47,315 nt of DNA from NCBI GenBank assembly GCA_900169235.1, contig FWCC01000442.1:1-47315 (forward strand), read 5' to 3'. The notes under the pieces were generated by a model. That model saw only the letters and a program-made list of their open reading frames with translations, was not told where the DNA came from and ran no database searches. The DNA comes from Zarea fungicola. Its lineage: Eukaryota; Ascomycota; Sordariomycetes; Hypocreales; Cordycipitaceae. Both the position numbers and the translations under genes were made by a program. Shown one piece after another: positions 22,670-33,709 of this stretch; positions within the stretch are counted from its first letter, which is position 1; each line of letters starts with the position of its first letter.

Positions 22670-25600
22670 CTAAACATCTTCATCATCGAAACCTTCATCA
22701 TCAACATCGTCACCATCAGCATCTTCATCATCAGCATCTCCTTCATCCACATCTCTTTCATCCGCATCTTCTGTATCTGCATGTTTCCTCTGCAGGCTTT
22801 CGCGCATGGCCTCCTTTTTCTGTTCATCTTGTCTCTTTCTTCCATCCCTTTCTGATTTCTTGCTGTGCTTGTCGTCTTCCTGTTCACTAGGTTCAGCTTC
22901 GGACCACTGGTTGTCTGTGCTTGGAGACCAGCTAGAACTTGTCCCAGATTTCGTCATGTAGGTCTCGCACAATCTACCATTCCCTTTTAGTACGTCAACC
23001 AGCTTTATTGTTCCTTCGAAGCTGCTGCCTCTTTCCTCTGCCAGCGAAATAGACGTCTCTCCACGGTGGTTGCCTATAGTGGGGTCTGCGCCAGCATCGA
23101 GTAACCTCTGTACAGTTTCCATGTCGTAGCCTTCCACCGCAAAGTGGAGAGCAGTCCATCCTCTGTAGTCCTGGGCATTAACACTGGCAGTGGTGATACC
23201 CAGGAGATACTTCATTACAAGGCTTGTTCTAATACCCTCCCTTGCTGCTGAATGCAGGGCCGCCCTGCCGTATACATCTGGGGTGTCTATAATAAAAGGT
23301 TCGCTCTCCAAGTGACCGTGCGGGTGAAATCGAGATCCGATGCGGACCATTTGGCGAAACTGAGCGAGCCTATACCACTTGCCAGCAATCGTAAACTTCC
23401 CAGCTGAATGCTTGGCCAGGTATTCAAGTGCTCGGAAGCCACCAGTGGCTGCCACCATTTCAACCAGACTCTGCGTGACTCCGAAACTCTCTGGCTTCCA
23501 TCTATCGATCATCTTGAGCAAATGAATACCGTGATAGGCATCCCCAGCAGCTGCAGCTATAATGCGCTCAGTCACTATGATCCGGTCACCCAGCTTGTTT
23601 ATCAGCTGCGCCATGTGCTCTAGCGGCGAGTAACCCCAGTCCAAGACATTCAGTACAACATCCTCTATATCTGTAAATACTGAAGATGGAAAGAACTCGA
23701 GCAAGGGCTCAAAAGCCATATGCGACGATGTAATATCAGTTGCTATGAGCAAAGCTGTGGGGGCGATCGCGTCAAGCAGTTCCCTCCCAAAGCACCGGTA
23801 GAGCACTTCAATGGTGTTATAACTCTTAGCTGAGGCCAAAATGTCTGCACTCAATATTGATGCAGTTGGGCATCTTTGGATAAAGGCTTCCAACACCCCC
23901 TGCCGTTCTCTCTGTACAGCTTCCATGATGACTCTTGAAGTGTCTACTCTTATCAATCCATACCGTTGCAGCAAAAATCCGAACTACTCATCGGATCCTG
24001 AGCAGACAACTGCTTCAAATATCTTCTGCGGGGGAATCTCATTGCCATTATAGAGCGGCAGAAGTAATTGGAAGGTCCGTGCCGCTGTCCCGCCACCACA
24101 CCACGCTACCTCTTGAAGTAACCCATCATCAACAACGAGCAGATAGTCTGAGTGTTTCAGGACGAATTGAATAAAATAGTCTCCATCTTTGCCGCATAGA
24201 GGTGTTAGCGAACGAGACCTACAGTACTCTAACGTACGGACGATCAACTGCCGAGCATTTGAAGCAATGTCGTCAGGATATTTGAGGTAAATAGGCGCAT
24301 ATAGATGTGGTAAACCCTTTCCACTCAGCATCGTATAAGCGAGATGGTCATCAACAACAAAATCGTTTCCAATCAGACTCAAGATTGACTCTATTATGGG
24401 TTGTGCATTTTCATAATTGTACCGTGTAGCGACGAGAAAATCTGAATAACTGATGTTCTCAGACGGGCTATAGCTTAAGAATAGCTCAAAAGTGGCGAAG
24501 TCGTAGTAGTGAATAATTGTTTTCATGACATCTTTGGTAATCTTCTCGCACGGCTTAGTAGCCTGACGGAGGAAACCAGCCAGTACCTGCGAAGCGCCTT
24601 TGATGTGACTGATTGTTCGAAGTATCTTTGGCTCCATCAAAAGGTGCTGCTTGCCTTGTTTTGCGACAGTCGGTAGCACTCTCTCACAGACAGATGGGAT
24701 GGCCAGCAGATCTCCGAGATTTTCTTCCGTGAAATATTGGTTCGTGTCATCCTCTTCGTCAAGGAGCATACTTGTTAGCATGGCCAACCCATATTTTCCC
24801 GAATGCACAATAATGCGATTTTTGAGTGCGGCTTGCACAGCTTTGGGCGTACTAATGTCTGTAATGGTCGCCGCTAACACCTTGAAAATGATTGTCAAAC
24901 CTGCCCTGGCTGCCTTCTCAAGGGTATTGTCGAAGGCATAATGATAGTTGTCGCTTTGAAGTGGATCTGCCCCATGAGACAACAAAAGCTGGGTAATTTT
25001 TGGGTTCTGAGTTTCTAGGGCCGCTATTTCTAGCGGTGATCCCCTGAGTCCCTTGGTCGTATGAACATTAGCATCTTTGGAAAGGAGGAGCCCAACCACG
25101 GATTCTCTGTTTTTATAAACAGCTGCCTGAAGTGCAGAACCGAAATATTTGCTGTATTCATTGACATCCGCTCCTTCGGTGAGCAATTGTTGAACATTTA
25201 CTAGTAATCCTAGGAATGATACTACCGCCAACTCTGTCCAGCCAAGAAACGGAGTAAATTTAGACGGAGCCCTGTTTACCCTGTGAAGGAGACGGTTGCG
25301 CTCAAGGTAGATCGGACCCCAAAGAAGCAACAGGTTATCCGAAGTGCTGCAAAGACGACGAGCCGACTGCACCCCGGACCGATCTGGCTTCTGCAAGCAC
25401 CTCTGGTGTTCCGGCCAATTCAATCCCGCGTACTCTAAGAAAGGATACCGATTCCTGTCGCTCTTTAGTAGGGGAACAGTTCTGGAGGAAAATTCGCGAA
25501 GAAGCAAATACCGCACGCAGCATCGTGCAATTCCCCCGTGGAGAGTATCAAGGTTGGCGAATCTTCCTCTCCACTTGGCAGGCGGTGTGGCCAGACCGGG

Positions 25601-27924
25601 TTCGGTGAGGAGAAACTCTCGCGCAGTTAAATGGATAAAATAGAGTCGGTCATCATAGACACTGATAATAAGTCCGCAAATGTTCTTGACTACAGACTTG
25701 AAATCGTCTTGCCACAGCTGCGATTCTAGCTCTTCATGCGTCTCAAGATCATCGCTCGCCAAAGCCAGGGTGAGAGCGTAGTTGGCTTCGTCCAGTGTCA
25801 ACGGTCGTGTAGCCGCCAGGATAATTTGAAGTAGAGTGCTCATGATCCTCTCTTCTTCAACTGCGCTCAAATCCGCTTCATCGCTGACTCTGTTGAGTAT
25901 TTTCTCGTATGCGCCCGATACCTCCCCCGGCAAGCTTGACAAGAGTGCTTCCACGTCGCGCATACGGCGGTGTCGGCTAGGGCGCAGTTTGACGATCTCT
26001 AGCGTCAAATGAAGCCGAAGGTACGTTTTAGTGCCCCGTGATTTTAGATATTCGCCGATCTTTGTACGATCGGCTTCACTGAAACCTCTGGCAAAGGTAT
26101 CCAATTGGGCATCAATAACAAGTTCAATATCATGGCTGATTTCCGCATGCCGGTCGTCAGCATCAAAGCGGAAGTACTGTGCTCGATTGGTAAAAGGCCG
26201 AAACGATTCCTCAATATCATCGTAAGGGCGGCTGGTAATTAGAAACTTGAGACGCTTAGCCGCGGGTGGTGGATTGTGATCGTAGAGGCGTTCAACTTTA
26301 TCGATGAAGCGCTGTCGATCTGTGCTGCTACATTCATCAAGCGCATCAAGTACGCAGATAATATTAACAGCAGTGAACTCATTGACACAATCGATTAATA
26401 GATTCCATAAGTCGTCGAAGCTTTCCTTTAATGCAGATCCATTTGTGGCAAGTGCGGAAAGAGCTGGACGAATTAAACGGCTCGTGGGTTCTTGACTAAA
26501 TAGCTGATGCAGAACTGCACAGAGAGCCGTCGATATTTTCGTTCGTTCTGAAACGTCATCCTTGAAGAAAAAGTAGCAGACTGTCGTGTCCAAGGTTGTG
26601 ATTGTCGTGGTGGGTGCCGCAGATGTGGTAGAAGCCACAGATGCAACAGTTGTCAAAGCACCATTGAGATGATCACCTGTAACGAGAGTGCGTGCCAGCG
26701 CAGATTTGCCGCAACCCGGGCCTGCCGTTAACCGAAATACCCCGGACCCTTTATCGTCGCGCCATTTTGTAAATGCATCGTCGCTAAAGAACCACTCGCA
26801 TGTCCCTTTGACAGGCTTGGCGTTGTAATTCATGTCGCCTTCGTAGTTCTTCGCCACGGATTTTAGTAGCCCTAGCAACTCTGCCTCTTTCTCCGTTTGC
26901 TTTTGATCCTTGATCGTTTCAAGGATCGCCGTCTCAATTTTGCAGATTTCTTCCAGATTCTGACTCTGTTCCATAAAACGTTCGCGCACTTTCTTGCTTT
27001 TGAAGTGGATCGATGAATGTATTATATCGGTCGTTGAGTTCGATAATCTTCTTTTCAGAGGCAGCCCAATCAATTGCGCCTCATGCCTTCCGCCAAGCTC
27101 GGGATAGCTGCTTTTTAGACAGCTGACAAACAGCTTGGATTTGGTATTCGAGCATGTAAGAGTATAAATTCGACAGTGGCTTGGCCAAACTCTGATAATG
27201 CCGTGACGAAGTTGACTGTAAATAGCATTCTTCACAGTTTTTCCAGTAGAGCTGAAGATCGGCAATGGTGGCAAAGCCCTTAACCATCGCAGCGTCTTTC
27301 GTGTAGCTGTCGCTTAGAAGCTATGAATTGTTGATATAAGTAATACAGTGCATGGAAAGCGGAGGGTTGCCAAGGGGTTAACGTACTGGGAGAAACACCG
27401 ACACAGCAGACCACGCCAGAGCTGCATAAGGCTGCGCACTCAGAGCTTGCTTAATCACGGCGTCGGAAAGAGTAAGAAGCTTTACAAGCTTTTCAAGTTG
27501 ATCGCGGACTTTGTGGTCTTTGCCGTGCATTGAAAATCTCCACTGCTTATTCTCTCGATCTTCTCGTAGTGCCTGCACCAGGTCTTTCACAGCTTCGGGG
27601 TTTTCGAGGGCGGTTGCGCGGGCGGCATTATCGCCGTCGTTTTTGCCGGTCACCAATATGCTGTTCGTAGTCTGCAATGAGCTCGGGCTCTCTTTTGAGT
27701 AGCTCTTTGTATGCTCGATGCCATAGATTCTCGGAAACAGTTTCATTGTCCGGGGTCAGGGCTGGTGTCGTAGTAGTAGGTGTTGGGCTACGCGCCACCT
27801 CGACCGCCTGTGCCTCCGGTCCGTCACCCGAGTCTTGTTGACGATCCAGAGACGCTACTGACACCGGAGATGCCCCGTCCGGACTGCGGTCACGTCGTAT
27901 GAGTTTGCGAAAACCTTTACGCAT
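22670..27924 (-). pseudogene. NACHT-ankyrin STAND (NLR-like) protein, interrupted
   Basis: From ATG 27924, an NWD-type N-terminal domain (ENLWHRAYKELLKREPELI) leads through a good 66-nt intron (27386-27321, GTACGT...CATAG). A NACHT NTPase follows: P-loop GPGCGKSALA at about 26722, Walker B ICVLDALDE at about 26350, then LKFLITSRPYDD. Ankyrin-type repeats follow (SPLEIAALETQNPKITQLLL, LHSAAREG, GWTALHFAVEG) and an acidic tail rich in D and E. Breaks: an apparent one-base frameshift near 27650, TGA at 27083-27081, a frame change near 27000, and TAG at 23986-23984 inside otherwise continuous frame. Weak cryptic introns could bypass the first three, not the fourth. Such proteins are nucleotide-switch sensors of non-self that can trigger cell death. 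The long undamaged stretches (1,000 codons) mean loss was recent, or that some lesions are sequencing errors. Confidence 0.75.
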
Positions 27925-28361
27925 ATTTTTTCTCGTTCCCAAGTCTTGGTTGCTTGAATGAAGACGATTATCAGGCAAGCAAGCAGCACCCCGCATTGGA
28001 AGGTGCCGCCTCACTTCATGACTGCAGCCCAACGAGCATGGAGGCGTAGCTGCATATGCACCTAATGGCGGGCGTAGGAATCGCTCCAGTAGAGCAGCCA
28101 TACACAATTAGCACCAGGGGAATCCTTTCAATATTGCGTTATTCTCATTAACTAATATTGGAAATGGACTGGTCCTCTATACCACTTCAGGAGTTTCACT
28201 CTACATTTCACTCTATATAAACAATTACTTTTGTTCTAACCAAGTTACAGTACACAATGCTGCATTCAATAACACGACTAAAAGTAAAAGTCGGCCTCTC
28301 TATAAAGGGACTATTCCTGGGGTTAGGGTTGTACAAGTTATTGTTAGAAAGCCGCATTAAA
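27925..28361. other. Intergenic region with TTAGGG-like motif
   Basis: Upstream flank of the NLR-like gene and 3' flank of the DUF3292-type gene. At about 28317-28330 the plus strand reads GGGGTTAGGGTTG, two telomere-like units, probably by chance. A short direct repeat of TTTCACTCTA lies near 28191-28213. No gene is seen. Confidence 0.45.
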
Positions 28362-30450
28362 CTACCAAAGCTCCCACATCTGGTCTCCCATAGCTATGAG
28401 CCGATTAAAAATCTCATCCCGCACCAAAACGGCCGTCAGATGGTATTCTTTCCCGTCCTTGGTCTTGATCACAAGGCCATCTACCACTCGCTTTTGCAGC
28501 GACCACCCGACGACCACTTTACTCGGCCAAGCCAGTCCTCCCACCTTTTTGAGCTGCTCAATGTCAGACACGAAAATAGACCAGGCAGGGTGTACATCGT
28601 CAGCCTTTAATGACCAACTCAGAGCAGGCGTGGTCGATGTCTCCGTAAGGTACGCAAATCCCTTTTGGCCTTTGTACCGTGCATCGAAACGAACTGGGCC
28701 ATTTTTCGGACGGTCTGCGTCATATTTTACGACGCCGCGTCTCGTCTTTGCATGGTGAGCGCCGACAGCAGCTTTGGCTCGATCGGCCGCTAAAGCTGTC
28801 TTGACGCCGCCTTTCACTGTACCCTTGAGAAACTCCAGAACCCCGCGACCCTTGCTAGAGACCTTTCCTGATCTTCTATTCTCCGTATTTGTAGTCATGT
28901 TCGTGTCCTTCACGGCTGCTTCAATTTGGTCAGCAATATTTCATGCATGTCTTGTTTATTGCACTTACTCTTGTCGCTTGGGTCATCCATTGCAGCTGGG
29001 TTTCGCTTCAGGGTCAACAGATCTGAGCTGGGCGGCGGAGGAAGGGGAGCTCTATTCTTCTCCCCAATTCGAAGAATCGTGATTGCAAGCTGCGCATTTG
29101 TCGGTATCCCCTTTAGTATAGAATTACGGAGCTCCAAAAGCCGTTGCCATGCCGGATACCGCCTGTCCAGCCAAGCCCTTGCACGAGCGAGCAGTGGCTG
29201 TCCAAAGAATACGAGTCCAAACATGAAGCCCATGCTTTTGACAACCACGTACGCTGTCGTGTAGTATGATGCCAAACCAATCAAAAGTAAAATTGCGGCC
29301 AATTTTATCCTGGGACTGCGTGTGGGAAATGGTGGTGTCGGGCTGAGAATGTTACCGAAGCGCTCCCACGTATCAACAAAATCAGCCAGCCCGTGCATGA
29401 CAGGCCTGGTCTTGCTCCAAACGGCACGGGAAACCGGCGCCTTGGTCTTGCCATGGAGAATGCCTGCGTGGCCTTTGGATGCATTTGACTCGGCGTTTGC
29501 GACGTCCTGGGCAAGCTGTCCTGCGCCAGACTCGTCGACATTTTCAACGTCTTCATCTTGTGCGGGATCTCCCGTCGCGGTGCTGAAGGCCAGCTGCGCA
29601 CCATTTAAACGGTCATCAATTAGCAAATACAAAAGCATGAGAATTAATTAGTAGTACTCACTAATCCAATGCTGTTTACGAAGCTGTGCGCTTCTTGCTC
29701 GGCGCCCTCGCCCTGGACAACCTCTGGTGCACCCATCGCAGTGTCCTCGGTCGCAAGCACCCCAGCGGGTGGTGTTTGCTTTCCGCCAGTTTTTGAGTCA
29801 ATCAGTGCGATCGGCGCGGGTGGGAATGCGGCATCGCGCACATCCGGAGCAAGCACCAAGACGGTTAAGAACAGTACCAGCACCGGAATCAGCGCATCGC
29901 AAATCCATGCGATCGAGTACACAGCCAGGAAAATAGAGGTTCGCCTGCTTTCTCTCCAAGACTGTAGTCGCGCAACATGATTCCATGCAGACAAGAGCTT
30001 GATGACGACAGAAACGTATGCGCGCTCAAGATGGGCACGCAGCTTATCTGGCGAAAATTCATCTTGGTCGGCAATGTTCATGTCGAGGTTGGCAAGTGGT
30101 GGCTCTTCAATAGCTCTCACTTCAAATGTTTGTTTATTGAAGCGACGGATAAGGATCCAAAGCTGGTTATTTTCCAGCCCCTGGACAAGTGGTCGCGTTT
30201 CATCTTCGTCGTCTTTGTTCCAGCCCAAATCCAGTACCTCGTGGTTATCGTGGTCAACATTCGGCATGTCGTTTATACTATCATTGGTCATGCTTTTATC
30301 AGCGATCGCATGGCTAGCAGTAGGTTGTGAGTCGTCGTCATCTTCTGTCAGTGCTTGGACGACAGTTTGCTGAATAGTATTGTCTGCAGTCTCGGTGTTT
30401 TCGTGGAGCAAAACCGGTGCCTCTTCTGGCACTGATACTGGATCCTCCAT
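28362..30450 (-). CDS. DUF3292-type fungal membrane protein
   Basis: Three exons on the minus strand, 30450-29662, 29593-28969 and 28915-28362, give 655 residues. Introns are 68 nt (GTGAGT...GCGCAG) and 53 nt (GTAAGT...GAAGCAG, with a GCTGAC branch), and both preserve the frame. The N-terminal 90 residues are acidic and disordered. One strongly hydrophobic segment lies at about 172-200 and a second hydrophobic hairpin at about 361-395. The C-terminal 130 residues (KGQKGFAYLTETSTTPALSW ... MWELW) form a beta-rich, PH/GRAM-like domain that I associate with the fungal family DUF3292. The function of the family is unknown; an organelle membrane protein with a cytosolic lipid- or protein-binding domain is an inference. 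The gene is intact and looks like core genome. Confidence 0.8.
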
Positions 30451-31348
30451 GGCGATATATTTTCAAGATAAATTGTTCCGCAGGTCTGGGTGATTACGAA
30501 GAGTAGAGAATTTGATGATGATCACATGCGGCTGATAAATTCCAGTGTTTGAATGACAGCTGTCACTGTTTCCTTTTACCACAAGGAATGCAACCAAGCG
30601 TCATCGCGGATCGATTCTTGACCATCGTCATGGACTGGCAAATCCCCACAGTTGATGTTCATTTCCTGTTTAAGCTCGCAGCCACTGTTTAATGTGGCAA
30701 CCAATCACTTAAATCGGTATGTGGGTTTACTACTAGGCACTTGGCTTTTTCCTTTCACTGTTCTTTCTCTAGAGCCATGTAATTATTATGTCACTCAGTC
30801 TATGTCAGTAAACCAAGCCAAGCATGCGATCGACGGTGCCACGGCTAAGTAGATGCGAGGCTAGTGATCGAGGTCATAAACTTTTGTCTGATAATCCGGA
30901 TTTTTTTTTCTAATAATTGAGACTGGTTTAATAGAAAATTTATTTTCAGCCAAGTAGATCCATCATCTCGCCAGCGCGCAGGTCAGGGAGGGTACCCCAG
31001 ATCACCGACCTCGCCGTCCTCAGAAACTCTTAATCAGGTTACTGTTGCTGGCACTCGACTATTGTTACTGTTATAACCAATATTTCTGTTACCGCTGCTC
31101 ATGTTGACATTGCTGCTGCTGCTGAGACAATCACTTTTTTTCTCTTGAGTTTAAAAAGATCCCCTTAAGGCACAGTTTTATATATATATACAATACAGTG
31201 TCCGTCTCCTACAAAGATTCCGAAAACATAAATTCACAGGAGAAGAAAGAAAATATCGCACAAGTCCACTACAAGACACCCAAAACATACAATCTAATGT
31301 AGTATCATGGCTCCTACAAACCCTCTGAAGAACCCGTCGGACCAGCGT
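30451..31348. other. Intergenic region
   Basis: Promoter side of the DUF3292-type gene and 3' side of the NPP1-like relic. A short TA repeat lies at about 31179-31190. CTG/GTT trinucleotide-like sequence around 31050-31125 is low complexity. No gene is visible. Confidence 0.5.
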
Positions 31349-32160
31349 TTAGTAAGAACACAGATCGAACAAGGGAGCGGACGCTGCGCCCCATTTCCAG
31401 TTGGGGTTCAAGAAACTGGTGTGTTGTAGGTTATCAAACGACCACCACTGGTACTCTGTGTTGCGGTAGTCGGTGGCCGAGTTGGGGCGGCAGGTGTTCT
31501 TAAAGGCAGTGGTGTACCAGTCATGATGGACGGAGTGGTGGAATTTGCCAAATTAGAATTTGCAATGATTCCTATTCTTCTGTCGAAAGTTGAACTGGTC
31601 GTACTTTCTGGAGTCATCCATTAATAATAGGTCAGAAAGGTATTTTGAAGTGCTTACCCATTAAGTGTATCATTGATATCCCCCCAGCCCATGTGTTTGT
31701 AATTGCCATCTATATTGACATTAGTCGTTAAATTTCATAGCAGATAATCCAACATACCTTGTTCCATGATGACTGAATCGCGAAACCAGGTATCAGTCTT
31801 GCCGACTTCGGTAAATCTCATCACAATATCCTCCCAGTTGGTCTCATGGCCAGTATCCTTCTTGAAATAGACATAGTAGACAATTCTCCATGATTGGTTA
31901 GACCCTGAGCTATCTCCGTAGCATTTCTGTATCCGAAAGTATGTTGGAATAATAGCAGATGGCTCTCCTGGGATTCCACCGTAAAACGTGTTGATGCCTT
32001 TGAACTGTGGCTGGGGTGGGCAGCCCGCGGCTAGACTTCCGATATTGCAATTATCCGCAACTGCGCCATTTGTTTGTTGCCCATTGTTTTCGGCAGCAGA
32101 TGGCATGCAGGTGCCAGAAGGCATATGCCACATCTGGTTCACCGGTCCACCTTGGCCGCG
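31349..32160 (-). pseudogene. NPP1/VPS62-like secreted protein relic, 5'-truncated
   Basis: The minus strand carries three exons of a secreted-type protein: from about 32160 to 31758, 31709-31658, and 31607 to the TAA at 31351-31349, separated by good 48- and 50-nt introns (GTATGT...ATATAG, GTAAGC...CTCCAG). The conserved core reads RIVYYVYFKKDTGHETNWED, comparable with the GHRHDWE region of necrosis-inducing NPP1-like proteins, then KHMGWGDIND and a Trp-rich C-terminus. Two faults disable it. There is a stop, TAA 31555-31553, in the last exon. The 5' end, including any signal peptide, is missing: upstream of about 32160 the strand is simply the antisense of a TPR-coding fragment. Whether the ancestor was a necrosis inducer or a related non-toxic protein cannot be decided. 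Confidence 0.6.
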
Positions 32161-32556
32161 GTGTACCGTGCCCAAGGTAAATTGAAAGAGGCTGAGAACA
32201 TGCAGCTTCAATTGTTGAAAATTGAAACAGCCAAGTTTGGAGCAGACGATCCATTTACACTGCATAACATGAGTGCCTTGGCATCGACGTACGTGGGCCA
32301 GAAGCGGTTCAAAGAGGCCGAGGTGATTCAGAGACAAGTTCTAGAGGGTGAAAGGGCCGCTCTGGGAGCCAATCACCCAAACACAATAACCGCTATTCAA
32401 AACCTTGCATACACATTGGCACTTCTTGGTTCGAATGCCGAGGCATTGCGTCTTATGCAGGAGCGTCATAGGGAACAGCTACGTCTTCTTGGGCCAGAGC
32501 ATTCTCACACACGGAACACAGTGACGCTTCTTGACAATTGGCACCTCTTCACTTAG
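32133..32556 (+). pseudogene. TPR (kinesin-light-chain type) fragment of a STAND protein
   Basis: The plus strand encodes about three tetratricopeptide repeats: LAAVYRAQGKLKEAENMQLQ, LASTYVGQKRFKEAEVIQRQ and LAYTLALLGSNAEALRLMQE, each followed by a LG-xxHPxT-type linker (GADDPFTL, GANHPNTI, GPEHSHTR). It ends at TAG 32554-32556 after VTLLDNWHLFT, which resembles the natural C-terminus of fungal NB-ARC/TPR proteins. No start codon, P-loop or earlier repeats exist: the frame is joined directly to the antisense of the NPP1-like relic at about 32130-32160. It is therefore the 3' end of a lost gene. Confidence 0.7.
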
Positions 32557-32762
32557 GAGCGCAGTGGTGAGACCGACTGTGTCGGTTTTGGAGTGGAGCG
32601 AAGCAAGGGCTTTTCATATTTATATCTGGTTCATATGTTTAATATGGTTGATATACCATAGAAAGGCTACTCTGACAACCTCTACATTCTTTGGATAATT
32701 AAGTGACAAGTCTATTTCTCTAACTACAGCTGCATAACCTCACTTGGCTTTGGATTAACCTA

Positions 32763-33434
32763 TTATGGGCGCTGAATGTATATGCTCATAATCAAGCCCG
32801 TCCGCGCTGAATACTTTGGCGAGCTGGCGTCGCTCGGTATGAGGTGGCCGTCGCCATTCGCAAGGAGCGCCTCTGCCAGTGTACATTTCCCTGAGTGCGC
32901 AAACCCAAGATGTTCATAGAGCTTTACCGCTGCTTGATTTTCTGCTTTAATCATCAAGCGCACATGGACCTTGTCCGGCGATGACTGGTATGACTGGAGA
33001 TAGTTGAGCGTCTTGCGACAGAGTGTACCGCCGAGGCCAGCACCGCGATGCTCTGGCAATATGAATAAGCTGAGAAGCTGCCAGCGCTCCTCTTCGTCCG
33101 ACTCGCCCAGGAGCTGCCCAGACTCCTTGGCCAGCGAAAACTCCAACTTGGAGAGCGGCCCCCGAAGCGTGACCTGGCCTATCCAGTCACCCTTGTCACT
33201 CTGCGCAGTATCGGATGCCTTTGCGACACAGATGAAATTTTCTCGACCGGGAACCGATAGACGGTCTATCCAATCGGCTTCGGTGAAGGCAGATTCGATC
33301 TCGTATGTCGAGGAAAAGGAACTCGGTGAGGCTTGAAGCCCGCGAAGACGCAGCTCTCGGTACTTGGCGGCCGACTCCTCCAGGCCTTCTGTCTTTGAGA
33401 TTCGGATAAAGCTGTAGCTGCAATCGGACGCCAT
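32763..33434 (-). CDS. GNAT-family N-acetyltransferase
   Basis: Single exon, 223 residues from ATG 33434 (MASDCSYSFIRIS); an in-frame ATG at 33455 would add seven residues. The acetyl-CoA binding motif A is clear: LSLFILPEHRGAGLGGTLCR contains the R-G-x-G-x-G/A pyrophosphate loop. It is followed by VRLMIKAENQAAVKLYEHLGF, the usual motif B region. The N-terminal half (YRELRLRGLQASPSSFSSTY) resembles Rim-like/AAC-type GNATs that acetylate small amines or protein N-termini. The substrate is unknown. The gene is divergent from the Zn2Cys6 regulator at 33710, with a 275-bp shared promoter, so co-regulation is plausible. Confidence 0.85.
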   Translation of the reverse strand: MASDCSYSFIRISKTEGLEESAAKYRELRLRGLQASPSSFSSTYEIESAFTEADWIDRLSVPGRENFICVAKASDTAQSDKGDWIGQVTLRGPLSKLEFSLAKESGQLLGESDEEERWQLLSLFILPEHRGAGLGGTLCRKTLNYLQSYQSSPDKVHVRLMIKAENQAAVKLYEHLGFAHSGKCTLAEALLANGDGHLIPSDASSPKYSARTGLIMSIYIQRP

Positions 33435-33709
33435 ATTGGGTTGAGGAGGCCACACACGCCGCAGTGGTGAAACAAAAAAATAGAAAAAAAAATAGAAAAG
33501 ACGACAATAACTGAAGCACCCAAAAAGAGAGATAAAATGATTTAGAAAACTCTTTTATCCCATTGCAAAACAATACAGGCAACGACTCATGGTGAGATGA
33601 GGCTAGTGGGGGCCGAGATGGCGCTACGGCAAGTTTCATCTTTGCCGGTCTCCGTTTGTCGGATGCCGCTTGAACATTGAACATCCAATTCTCTGAAAGA
33701 GTTGCCAGG
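33435..33709. promoter_or_regulatory. Divergent promoter between GNAT and Zn2Cys6 genes
   Basis: 275 bp separate the two divergent start codons. I see long A/T tracts (about 33474-33500) but no convincing CGG-spacer-CCG site or TATA box. Its promoter role is inferred from position. Confidence 0.45.

Noticed and set aside
27000..27274. Methionine at 27274 as the start of the NACHT protein
   Set aside because: The sequence from there to about 27000 is out of frame with the NWD-type N-terminal region, which continues in the neighbouring frame; the ATG start is a frame artefact.
28317..28330. Interstitial telomere repeat
   Set aside because: Only about two TTAGGG-like units; too short to exceed chance.
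32161..32337. N-terminal extension of the NPP1-like relic
   Set aside because: It is the complement of clear TPR coding sequence, so it is not part of the secreted protein.
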